Below, piece after piece: positions 34,397 through 42,305 of a stretch of DNA of 43,718 nt. Made by a program: the position numbers and the translations under genes. The stretch spans positions 1 to 43,718 of the forward strand of contig CAMYFZ010000007.1 of the NCBI GenBank assembly GCA_947255165.1. Reading direction: 5' to 3'. Position 1 is the stretch's first letter. Every line of letters starts with the position of its first letter. The notes beneath the pieces are model-generated. The model saw only the letters and a list, made by a program, of their open reading frames with translations, ran no database searches and was not told the origin of the DNA. This DNA is from an uncultured Varibaculum sp. (GTDB taxonomy: Bacteria; Actinomycetota; Actinomycetes; Actinomycetales; Actinomycetaceae).

Positions 34397-37300
34397 ATGC
34401 GAATTTTAAAACTAAGCTTTGAGGCCGTGGGCTCTTTTGGGGGCAAAGAAACTATTGATTTCACTAAGCTCGGTACCGGATCCGGGGTGTTTTTGATTCA
34501 CGGCCCCACTGGTTCTGGTAAATCTACGATTTTGGATGCGATTGTTTTCGCCCTCTATAACGATGTGGCCTTAGAATCTAACTCTTCTAAAAGCCGTCTG
34601 CGTTCCGACTATGCTGGTGACGATCAGATCAGCTGGGTGCAACTAGATTTTGAGGCGCGGGGACAACTTTATCGAGTCTGGCGCACCCCGAAATATGATC
34701 GTCCCAAGCGGCGCGGTTCGGGCACCACCTCCCAGGCGGCGGAGGCCAGTTTGTGGCGTCTAAGCAGTGAGGATGCCGATCCCGGCGACGCGATCGCCTC
34801 TCAACCTAGAACCGTAAATGAGGAGCTCGCAAGCAAAATCCTGCCGCTAACTAAATCCCAGTTCCTGCAAACCGTAATATTGCCACAAGGAGCTTTTTCC
34901 CGGTTCCTGCGGGCCTCTTCGGATGAGCGGCAAGAGATTTTGCAACAGATCTTTGGCACCCAGATTTTCGAGCGGATGCAAAAGGAATTTATTGAGCGAG
35001 CCCGCCAAGCGCAAACCAGTGCGAAAACAGACTCGGTGACAATCGTCAGCAAGCTGAAGATTTTTACTGAAAATTGGAATAACTTGGCGAAATCTGTTGG
35101 CAGTTCCCGCAGCGAGTTAGACACTTTGCGCGATACCCTCGCTGCTTTACCAGCAGTTTTAGACGAAGATTTAATCAAATCCTGGGAGCCTTACTATCTT
35201 TTACCTCCCGCCCAATCTAGCGAATGGATTGGGGAACATTCTCGCCGGCTAAAAACTGCCAGAGAAAAGTACCGAGTTGCCCTGGAAAAGAAGGAAGAAG
35301 CAAAAACTTTATCCGAAGATTTTAAGGAACTCACTCGCCTATTAGCGGAAGAAAAACAGCTTCGGGAGCGCCAGGAAACTATCAAATCTGATCGGGAAAA
35401 AATAGCGCTCCATGAACGGGCAAAACGAGTTGACTTGGAAATAAAGGAAAAACAGCGCTACCAGAAAAACCTAACTAACGCTCAAGCGGCTATGCGAAGC
35501 ATCCTGCAGGATTGCCCGCCCCCTTTTGATACCTGGCAGCTACCGCAAGATAGCGCCTCGCTAGATCGCCTAGAAGAAAAGGTGACAAATCTGCGGGAAA
35601 AAAACTCTAAAGAGCTAGGGGTTTTGGCGCCGCTAATAGAACGGGAGAAAAAACTCGAGATTCTGGGCAGCGACGCGAAACAAGCCTGGAACAGTTACCT
35701 TAAATATTCTAAAGCGGCAGCCGAATCCGCCAAAGAGTTTGCGCAGTTACTGCCGAATCTGAAAGCGCTGCGAGGGCGACAGGCTCGCTTAGAAGGAGAG
35801 CAAAAGTATTTCGAGCCGGCACGGAAAAAACAGTTGGAATTGCGCCAGTACGAGGGGGAACGCACCCACTTTCTGCAGGATTTTAAGCGTTTTCAAGGCG
35901 AGGTAAGAACACTTCCTGTTTTAGAGCAAGAGGTGGAGAAGGCGAGGGCGGCAACCGCTGAATACGAGCACGGGTTTTTTGTCGATTCGGCGATCCTATT
36001 GGCTTCCCGCCTAGAAACTGACGCTCCTTGCCCGGTTTGTGGATCCGTCTCGCACCCTGAACCTGCGCACGGGATTGCTAGCGGTAAACGCTCCCTTAGC
36101 CAGTTAACTAAGCTCAGGAATCAGCTAACTAGCGCCAAAACTAAGCTAAAGGAAAAACGCCAACAGATAATAAGTGAACGCAACCGTCTGCGCGCTGAAA
36201 TCAAGCGACTGCGCGAAGGCTGGCCCGGAAATGCGCAGGCCATTGAGAGTCGCGTCGAATACTTCCGAAAGCAGGCCGAAGAACTTAAGACCGAGCGCAA
36301 GCAGCTAGCAGAGCTAGAAAAACAAGCCCAGAAATATCGAGACTCGGTGCAAAGGTCTGTTAATGACGCAAAACTTGCAAGAAATAAGGCGGCGAACGCG
36401 CTGGGACAGATTCGCGAGATTAAAGCAGAGATTGCTACTTCGGGGCAATCGAGCAACCTGGTGGCTCGCCAACACGCTCTTAGTAGTCAGCAAGAAAAAC
36501 TTGTTTTACTCCTAAAGGCGCTGCGAAACACTAAAGAAGCCTTAAGTAGCCTGACACAGGCGCAGGAACGTTTAGAGAAGGCTTTGCAGGCAGAGCACTT
36601 CTCCACTCCCCAAGCAGCTCAAGCCGCGCTACTACCAGAAGATCAATACCAGAACTTAAAGATGGTGGTGCAAACCTGGGATGATGCTTTAAAGGCCAAT
36701 CAGGTCAAGCTGAAGTCTGAACGGATAGAAAAGGTAAGGAGAGAGGACTTCGTACTGCCGGATTTAGAGGCATTAGCGACCCAGGCTGCCACCCAAGCAG
36801 AAATTTTTCAAAAGCTGCAAGAGGAGCTAGCCACGGTTAACGAACAGCTAAAGACAGTGGAGATGACGGTAAGTGACCTGCAGGCAGCTACCACCCGTTA
36901 TTTAGAGTCAATTCGAGACACCTCTATGCTGATTACTTTCGCTAATCTTGCGAGGGGTGAAGAAGGTTCTGCGCTAAAGGCGCCCCTGGCGACCTGGGTG
37001 TTGCTGGATCGCTTTGAGGAAGTCCTAAATGCCGCGAATCCTTATTTAGCGGGGATTTCGGAAGGCCGTTACCTGCTTTCTCGCACGGACACCGAGTCCT
37101 CTCGCCGGAGGAACCAAGCTTTATCTTTAGCGGTTACCGATAATTTTTCCGATAAGGCACGCGAGATTTCTGCCCTGTCGGGCGGGGAGCTATTTTATTG
37201 TTCTTTGTCTTTAGCTTTGGGTTTATCCGAAGTGGTAACCGCCGAGGCCGGCGGAGTAGAAATCTCCTCTATGTTTATCGATGAGGGCTTTGGCACTCTT

Positions 37301-37471
37301 GATGACAGCAAACGGACCCAGGTAATGCAGGCTTTGAAGAAAACTTCTACCTCCGGCAGAACTGTAGGATTAATTTCTCACGTAGCTTCCCTGCGTAGTG
37401 AAATCGCTGATCAGATCGAAGTTATTCCCAGTAAAAATAAAGGATCTACCCTAAAAATTATCGGCAATTAA
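34397..37471 (+). CDS. sbcC: Exonuclease subunit SbcC (Rad50-type SMC ATPase)
   Basis: 1,024 residues. N-terminal ATPase lobe with Walker A GPTGSGKST (36-44) and the Q-loop region KSQFLQTVILPQGAFSRF. Two long coiled-coil arms rich in Lys, Glu, Gln and Arg flank a zinc hook CPVC (Cys545, Cys548). The C-terminal lobe has the signature LSGGELFYCSLSLALGL and Walker B/D-loop FIDEGFGTLDD, then LISHV. It partners with SbcD as an ATP-driven clamp on DNA ends. Slightly lower GC and Lys-rich arms reflect the coiled coil, not transfer. Confidence 0.96.
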   Translation: MRILKLSFEAVGSFGGKETIDFTKLGTGSGVFLIHGPTGSGKSTILDAIVFALYNDVALESNSSKSRLRSDYAGDDQISWVQLDFEARGQLYRVWRTPKYDRPKRRGSGTTSQAAEASLWRLSSEDADPGDAIASQPRTVNEELASKILPLTKSQFLQTVILPQGAFSRFLRASSDERQEILQQIFGTQIFERMQKEFIERARQAQTSAKTDSVTIVSKLKIFTENWNNLAKSVGSSRSELDTLRDTLAALPAVLDEDLIKSWEPYYLLPPAQSSEWIGEHSRRLKTAREKYRVALEKKEEAKTLSEDFKELTRLLAEEKQLRERQETIKSDREKIALHERAKRVDLEIKEKQRYQKNLTNAQAAMRSILQDCPPPFDTWQLPQDSASLDRLEEKVTNLREKNSKELGVLAPLIEREKKLEILGSDAKQAWNSYLKYSKAAAESAKEFAQLLPNLKALRGRQARLEGEQKYFEPARKKQLELRQYEGERTHFLQDFKRFQGEVRTLPVLEQEVEKARAATAEYEHGFFVDSAILLASRLETDAPCPVCGSVSHPEPAHGIASGKRSLSQLTKLRNQLTSAKTKLKEKRQQIISERNRLRAEIKRLREGWPGNAQAIESRVEYFRKQAEELKTERKQLAELEKQAQKYRDSVQRSVNDAKLARNKAANALGQIREIKAEIATSGQSSNLVARQHALSSQQEKLVLLLKALRNTKEALSSLTQAQERLEKALQAEHFSTPQAAQAALLPEDQYQNLKMVVQTWDDALKANQVKLKSERIEKVRREDFVLPDLEALATQAATQAEIFQKLQEELATVNEQLKTVEMTVSDLQAATTRYLESIRDTSMLITFANLARGEEGSALKAPLATWVLLDRFEEVLNAANPYLAGISEGRYLLSRTDTESSRRRNQALSLAVTDNFSDKAREISALSGGELFYCSLSLALGLSEVVTAEAGGVEISSMFIDEGFGTLDDSKRTQVMQALKKTSTSGRTVGLISHVASLRSEIADQIEVIPSKNKGSTLKIIGN

Positions 37472-37516
37472 CTGTCTTAATCTCCCCTTATCGGCAGTTA
37501 CTGCCCGTATTAGCTG

Positions 37517-38212
37517 CTAAGCAGTTACCCAGACAGCAGCTACTGCCGGTTTCCCCAGGGTGACTTCCTGCCCGTTTACATCTAGACGCATAATTCCTGC
37601 CTCCGGAATGTTTTCTAAGGGAGAGAGGACACAACCAGGAACAATCCCCACTGATTCTAAGAATCTTAGGAGCTGGGCATTGGAGTCCTGTATCCGCGCC
37701 ACAGTGGCGAGAGTATTTAAGGGAGCCTTTGCTAGGGGCAGAGTGGACACTTTCGGGAGGTGGCCATCTTCGGTGGGAATCGGGTCGCCGTGGGGATCCA
37801 TCTTCGGACTTCCCAGCGCCTGATCCATAGCCGCAATTAACTTATCGGAGGCAGCATGTTCTAACACTTCGGCTTCTGCGTGGACTTGATCCCAGGGGTA
37901 GCCCAATTTTTGATGCAGATAGGTCTCGAGGATGCGATGTTTACGCACCATCTTCAAAGCTAACTTTTTCCCCTCTGCAGTCAGGGTAATCCCCCGGTAA
38001 GGGGCATGAGTTATCAGTCCTAACTTGTCTAAGCGCCGCACATTCTCGGAGGCAGTAGAGGGCGCCACCCCCATTCTTTGTGCAAGTCCCGATACCGAGA
38101 GGGTGCTACCTCCCCATTCGGTAGCTCCTAAAAGACGCTTCAAATAATCTTGCACTACCCGGGAGGAAGCCCCTTCGTACTCTCCTGATCCGCCTGTAGA
38201 TTTCCTGTTCAT
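37517..38212 (-). CDS. DtxR-family metalloregulator, MntR-like metal site
   Basis: 231 residues. Winged-helix DNA-binding domain (SVSGLAQRMGVAPSTASENV, KLGLITHAPYRGITLT), dimerisation helices, and a C-terminal FeoA/SH3-like domain from about residue 155. By comparison with DtxR and MntR, ligand positions read Asp22 (DtxR Met10, MntR Asp8), His92, Glu115 (DtxR Cys102, MntR Glu99), Glu118 and His119. A Glu instead of Cys102 points to Mn2+ sensing, though MntR Glu11 is Lys25 here. Likely a repressor of metal uptake, but no target operator was found in the window. AAGGGG precedes the ATG. Operon with VKOR (16-nt gap). Confidence 0.85.
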   Translation of the reverse strand: MNRKSTGGSGEYEGASSRVVQDYLKRLLGATEWGGSTLSVSGLAQRMGVAPSTASENVRRLDKLGLITHAPYRGITLTAEGKKLALKMVRKHRILETYLHQKLGYPWDQVHAEAEVLEHAASDKLIAAMDQALGSPKMDPHGDPIPTEDGHLPKVSTLPLAKAPLNTLATVARIQDSNAQLLRFLESVGIVPGCVLSPLENIPEAGIMRLDVNGQEVTLGKPAVAAVWVTA

Positions 38213-38228
38213 CGCGTTACCCCTTAAG

Positions 38229-38927
38229 TTACAGACGGAAAATCTCTAGCCCGAAAACTGTAAATAGTACCGCTACAATAACCGCAACGCTCAAGATGGC
38301 CCCCAGCCACCAGTACCCTACCAGGGCGCGGCGCGCCCCGCTTAGCGGACGGGCGGGAGTAGCCCCTACCCGCACCCAAAGCGCATAGGATAGCCAGGCC
38401 AGAAAAATAGTGGCCACCCAGGTTAAGAAACAGTAGGGACACAGGGAGTGCAATTGAAAAACCGAGGTCGCCAGAAAGAAAAGCACCGATACTAGGCCGG
38501 CGCTGGTTCCCAGGGCAAAAAGTAAAAGTCCCCATTTAGGGATGCGTCCCCCCACCACTAGGTAGACGCCTGCTGCTAAGAGCGCAGCAAACGCCACTAT
38601 TCCGAAGACAGAATTGGGGATACCAAAAATAAGGTGACCGGCTGCAGATTCCATGGCTCCGCGACAATCGACCACGTTGTTTAAAGAACAACCTAAGCCG
38701 CGTCCCGGCTGGGCACGGTGAATCATTTCGGTGCGCCACAGCTGCCAGGAGGCGATCAACCCGAGGATAGAAAAAAGAATGACCCACAAACTAGAAACGC
38801 GGGGAAGGCGCCCGGAACGCATAGCTGGCGATGGAGACAGCGGATCGGCATTAAAGGCCAGTTCACCTGCAGATAAAGTTTCCTGATCTTTAAACACTCT
38901 TCCCCCTAGTAAAAAATACCTGTCCAT
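38229..38927 (-). CDS. Vitamin K epoxide reductase family protein (disulfide-forming)
   Basis: 232 residues with four or five membrane helices. The family has two cysteine pairs: the loop pair Cys80 and Cys88 (CSLNNVVDC) and the active-site CPYC (Cys163, Cys166) in LCPYCFLTW. GIPNSVFGI is also conserved. It reoxidises a DsbA-like partner with quinone; in Actinomyces oris VKOR does this for MdbA, the pilin-folding oxidase. No DsbA partner lies in this window. An N-terminal ~43-residue tail precedes the first helix. TAATGT lies 8 nt before the ATG, so the leader may be absent or one to two bases long. Confidence 0.9.
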   Translation of the reverse strand: MDRYFLLGGRVFKDQETLSAGELAFNADPLSPSPAMRSGRLPRVSSLWVILFSILGLIASWQLWRTEMIHRAQPGRGLGCSLNNVVDCRGAMESAAGHLIFGIPNSVFGIVAFAALLAAGVYLVVGGRIPKWGLLLFALGTSAGLVSVLFFLATSVFQLHSLCPYCFLTWVATIFLAWLSYALWVRVGATPARPLSGARRALVGYWWLGAILSVAVIVAVLFTVFGLEIFRL

Positions 38928-38953
38928 AACCTAGCACATTACCGGTAAATGAA

Positions 38954-38981
38954 ACGGGTGAGGCCGCGCGGCCTCACCCGT
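38954..38981. terminator. 28-nt perfect palindrome downstream of gltA
   Basis: ACGGGTGAGGCCGC pairs with its exact reverse complement GCGGCCTCACCCGT with no spacer. As RNA it would form a GC-rich stem, with the central bases forced into a tight loop. On the minus strand TTTCATTT follows, so a gltA terminator is the simplest reading. Confidence 0.7.
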
Positions 38982-39001
38982 ATCCTGACTAGTTGGTATA
39001 A

Positions 39002-40342
39002 CTATTTAGCTTCCCGCATCCGCAATGGCACATAGTCGCGCTGCGGCTCCCCCTGATACACCTGGCGGGGACGACCGATACGAGTCATCGGGTCATGGAG
39101 CATCTCGATATATTGAGAAATCCAACCCGGAAGGCGCCCGAGGGCAAATAACGGGGTGAACATCTTGGTGGGGAATCCCATCGCCGAATAGATCAGACCA
39201 GTGTAGAAGTCAACGTTCGGATAAAGTTTGCGTTCAATAAAGTAATCATCAGACAGCGCCACCTGCTCTAGCTCCATGGCTAGATCAAACAAATCGTTGT
39301 TCTTGCCCATGCGATCAAGGACGTTGTGAGCTTGTTCCCGCACAATCGCAGCACGGGGGTCATAGTTCTTGTAGACGCGGTGGCCGAAGCCCATCAGCTT
39401 GACGCCTTTTTCCTTATTCTTGACCTTATTCACGAAATCCTTAATCGACATATTGGTGTCGCGAATATTGATCAGCATCCGCAGCACTGCCTCGTTAGCG
39501 CCCCCGTGCAGCGGCCCCGATAGTGCTCCTACGCCAGAGGCAATCGAAGCATACATATTGGCGTTAGAGGACCCCACTAAGCGAACTGTGGAGGTAGAAC
39601 AGTTTTGTTCGTGGTCAGCGTGCAAAATAAATAGCACTTCCAGGGCGCGCACAATTGCGGGATCAATATCGTAGGACTGGTAGGGTAAACCGAAGGTCAA
39701 GCGAATAAAGTCCTCTACATAGGAGCGCTCGTTATCCGGGTAGAGCAGTGGCAGACCGGCAGCCCGTTTAGCAATATAGGAAATCATGGTCGGCACTTTC
39801 GCCAGCAGCTGCACCGCCTGAATATCTTGCAACTCGGGGTCATGTACATCGGCGAAAGTTTCCTCGTAATAGGTGGCCATGCCGGCGATGCCGCCCTGCA
39901 AAATAGCCATGGGGTGACCATCGGAGGGGAAGGCAGTAAAGAATGCCCGGAAGTCTTCGTGCAATAAGCGTTGACGCTTTACTCGCCGCACGAACTCGTC
40001 CAATTGTGAAGGCGTAGGCAATTCTCCCCTAATCAGCAAATAAGCAACTTCCAGGAAACTGGAGTGGTTTGCAAGCTGATCAATCGGGTAACCGCGATAG
40101 CGCAAAATCCCTTTGCCGCCATCAATGAAGGTTACTTTAGAAGTACAAGAGGCAGTAGTGGAAAAACCAGGATCTAGCGCCACCAGTCCGGTTTGATTAC
40201 GGAGTTTAGAAACATCAATCCCCTGGTCACCACAGGTTGCTTGTACTGGTGGAAACTCAATGGTTTTACCTTCAACCTGAAGCACTCCCGGTAGCCGGCC
40301 AGTGCTATTTGAATCTGGGGTGCTTTTTTGATTATCAGCCAT
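39002..40342 (-). CDS. gltA: Citrate synthase (type II)
   Basis: 446 residues, the usual length for hexameric type II enzymes. It condenses acetyl-CoA with oxaloacetate. Conserved blocks are GILRYRGYPIDQL, HADHEQNCST, SGPLHGGANEAVL (catalytic His), GFGHRVYKNYDPRA (second catalytic His) and PNVDFYTG (catalytic Asp). GGAAGG lies 9 nt before the ATG. Monocistronic, with its own terminator. With kgd it marks a working oxidative TCA branch. Confidence 0.96.
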   Translation of the reverse strand: MADNQKSTPDSNSTGRLPGVLQVEGKTIEFPPVQATCGDQGIDVSKLRNQTGLVALDPGFSTTASCTSKVTFIDGGKGILRYRGYPIDQLANHSSFLEVAYLLIRGELPTPSQLDEFVRRVKRQRLLHEDFRAFFTAFPSDGHPMAILQGGIAGMATYYEETFADVHDPELQDIQAVQLLAKVPTMISYIAKRAAGLPLLYPDNERSYVEDFIRLTFGLPYQSYDIDPAIVRALEVLFILHADHEQNCSTSTVRLVGSSNANMYASIASGVGALSGPLHGGANEAVLRMLINIRDTNMSIKDFVNKVKNKEKGVKLMGFGHRVYKNYDPRAAIVREQAHNVLDRMGKNNDLFDLAMELEQVALSDDYFIERKLYPNVDFYTGLIYSAMGFPTKMFTPLFALGRLPGWISQYIEMLHDPMTRIGRPRQVYQGEPQRDYVPLRMREAK

Positions 40343-40446
40343 TTTAACAACCTTCCCGAAGAGAGATGACTAACTGTCACCCCATGATCACTATATAGGA
40401 CTTAATACCCTCAAGAGTACAACATTTTTTAAAAACTTTACCATTC

Positions 40447-41604
40447 TTAGGCAAATTTCGCTAAATGTTTAGCAGTTTTTTCAATTTCTTCGTCAGTAAC
40501 ACAAAGGGCCACGCGTACGTGGGATCCGGGGCGGGAATTGTAAAAACTTTCCGGGGCAACTATCAGCCCTAGACGCGCAAATTTTTCTAATAGGCGCCAA
40601 TCAGCTCCCTGACCGGGTGACAATTGCTTATCAGCTGTATCTGCGGGATCAAAAACCCACAGATAAAGACCGGCCTCGCATTCCTCCGCAATTTTCAGCC
40701 CCGCATTTTCAATCGCCGCCGCCAGAATCTTTCGGCGCCGGGCATACCGCGCTACTTGCTCGACCACATGGGAGCGATCTAAAAGCACCCGCCTTAGTGC
40801 CTCCTGTACCGGAGCCGGCATTATTACTCCGCTATGCTTACGCACCGCAAGCAGCGATGCAATTAAGTCTGGATCGCCGGCAACGAAAGCCGCACGGTAT
40901 CCTGCCAAGTTAGATTCCTTAGAAACCGAATAAACCAGCAGTAGGTTTTCGTTGCTACCCGCGCACACGTCCTCTTGCAGCAGCGAGGGCGCCGGAGTAG
41001 ACCCCCCGTAGGTGAGCTCGCGGTAGCATTCGTCGCTAGCGACTACCGCTCCCACTTCCCGCGCCCAAGAAACTACCTCTCGCAGCCATTCTTTAGGGGC
41101 CACCCAGCCGGTGGGATTAGCAGGGGTATTTATCCACACTAAAGAGGCATCGCGTGGCCAAGTTGAGATATCGTTCGAGACCGGAATCCCCTGCGCGCCA
41201 GCTAGCCGGGCACAAATATCGTAAGTGGGGTAAGCGATTTCAGGAAACAAGACTTTATCGCCACCACCAATTCCTAGTTGCCAACCCAAGTTCGCTACCA
41301 GTTCTTTCGAACCCACCGTAGGCAGGCAAGACTCTTCAGTGATGCAGTTAATTCCGCATTCGCGCGCCCAGCTAACAATGGCGCTTCTTAGCTCGCAGCT
41401 GCCAGCAACTGTGGGGTAACCGGGACTATTTGCGGCTGCTGCCAGGGCTGATTGCGCGATATCCGGGCAGTCATCAATCGGGGTGCCGATGGATAAGTCT
41501 ATGGCTCCACCCGGAAAAGAGGCAGCGGTTTCGCGATAGGGGGTGAGTAAGTCCCAAGGAAAAACCGGAAGATTCAGTGGACGTGGAAGATCGGTATTTT
41601 TCAT
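40447..41604 (-). CDS. dapC: Succinyldiaminopimelate transaminase
   Basis: 385 residues, class I/II PLP aminotransferase of the actinobacterial DapC type (TIGR03539). It makes N-succinyl-LL-2,6-diaminopimelate precursor for lysine and peptidoglycan. Visible are LSIGTPIDDCP, the loop SPGYPTVAGSCELR, NTPANPTGW, ASDECYRELTY, the PLP lysine in YSVSKESNLAGYR, and the C-terminal HVRVAL. It lies directly behind fdxA, the common actinobacterial pairing. The ATG at 41604 has TAGGGT-N6-ATG, although GGGTGGGAG in the same place may also serve as a ribosome binding site. Confidence 0.9.
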   Translation of the reverse strand: MKNTDLPRPLNLPVFPWDLLTPYRETAASFPGGAIDLSIGTPIDDCPDIAQSALAAAANSPGYPTVAGSCELRSAIVSWARECGINCITEESCLPTVGSKELVANLGWQLGIGGGDKVLFPEIAYPTYDICARLAGAQGIPVSNDISTWPRDASLVWINTPANPTGWVAPKEWLREVVSWAREVGAVVASDECYRELTYGGSTPAPSLLQEDVCAGSNENLLLVYSVSKESNLAGYRAAFVAGDPDLIASLLAVRKHSGVIMPAPVQEALRRVLLDRSHVVEQVARYARRRKILAAAIENAGLKIAEECEAGLYLWVFDPADTADKQLSPGQGADWRLLEKFARLGLIVAPESFYNSRPGSHVRVALCVTDEEIEKTAKHLAKFA

Positions 41605-41610
41605 ACTCCC

Positions 41611-41616
41611 ACCCTA
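41611..41616 (-). promoter_or_regulatory. -10 element, leaderless geometry (dapC)
   Basis: TAGGGT on the minus strand, then GGGAGT, then ATG at 41604. The spacer is purine-rich and might instead be a ribosome binding site on an fdxA-dapC transcript, so this case is less certain than the others. Confidence 0.35.
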
Positions 41617-41682
41617 AGACAGTGGCAGTCAGTAAGTTTGCTAATCTTACGCCAAGGCACCGGAATACCGGATTAGAAAAAA

Positions 41683-42009
41683 TTATTCTTCGCGGGGAGG
41701 CAGCTTTTCAATCATGGGATCATCGTAGCCGGTAGCACCCACACTGGAGGCTCCTCCCGGAGAACCTAAACCTTTTAGTTCAAAGAAATCTACGTTCGCG
41801 CGGTAGTAATCTGCCCATTCTTCAGGCAGGTCATCTTCGTAGAATATGGCTTCAACCGGACACACCGGTTCGCAAGCCCCGCAGTCAACGCATTCTTCAG
41901 GGTGAATGTAAAGCGAACGTTTACCCTCGTAAATACAATCTACGGGACATTCATCCACGCAGGCACGATCTTTAACATCTACGCAGGGTTCAGCGATCAC
42001 ATAAGTCAT
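41683..42009 (-). CDS. fdxA: Seven-iron ferredoxin
   Basis: 108 residues. Cysteine pattern Cys9-x7-Cys17-x3-Cys21-x3-Cys25 and Cys40-x2-Cys43-x2-Cys46-x3-Cys50 fits a [3Fe-4S][4Fe-4S] FdxA. The C-terminal half (EEWADYYRANVDFFELKGLG) is the usual actinobacterial extension. AAGGAG lies 6 nt before the ATG. Soluble electron carrier. Located upstream of dapC. Confidence 0.95.
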   Translation of the reverse strand: MTYVIAEPCVDVKDRACVDECPVDCIYEGKRSLYIHPEECVDCGACEPVCPVEAIFYEDDLPEEWADYYRANVDFFELKGLGSPGGASSVGATGYDDPMIEKLPPREE

Positions 42010-42035
42010 AGATTCTCCTTAGGTTCCGATATTGC

Positions 42036-42041
42036 TAGTAT
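42036..42041 (+). promoter_or_regulatory. -10 element, leaderless geometry (42048 gene)
   Basis: TAGTAT, six bases (CTCACT), then ATG at 42048. No ribosome binding site is present in the 38-bp gap to the divergent fdxA. Confidence 0.55.
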
Positions 42042-42047
42042 CTCACT

Positions 42048-42281
42048 ATGAAGTTTGTCGGCAATCAGAAACCGCCGCCGCGTCTGCCTTGGCTGTCTTG
42101 GAAAGTGGGCGAACGAGTGGTACTACGCCGGAGGGAAGCCGACGGTCTTTACGACGCTTTGGGGGAAGTTCTGGACGTAAGCCCAGATAGCGTCACTATT
42201 ATGACTCGAAAAGGTCCCGTAAAAGTACCGGCAGAAAAAATGGTAACTGGAAAGCGGGTCCCTCCCCCGCCAAAATTTTAG
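42048..42281 (+). CDS. Small stand-alone SH3-like protein
   Basis: 77 residues. WKVGERVVLRRREADGLYDALGEVL, quoted only in part as VGERVVLRRREADGLYDALG, then SVTIMTRKGPVKVPAEKMV and KRVPPPP. This resembles the N-terminal SH3-like barrel of the cg3035/Rv0428c-type GNAT acetyltransferases of actinobacteria, here without the acetyltransferase domain. The gene has its own promoter and a clean stop, and typA converges on it 24 nt later, so no truncated remainder follows. Function unknown; the family assignment is from memory of the motif. Confidence 0.6.
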   Translation: MKFVGNQKPPPRLPWLSWKVGERVVLRRREADGLYDALGEVLDVSPDSVTIMTRKGPVKVPAEKMVTGKRVPPPPKF

Positions 42282-42305
42282 CCGGTCTAATGCCTAAAAA
42301 ATCAC

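Noticed and set aside
38954..38981. The 28-nt perfect palindrome considered as an operator or recombination site.
   Set aside because: Its place just after gltA and the short T-rich stretch on the minus strand fit a terminator better, and no recombinase gene is near.
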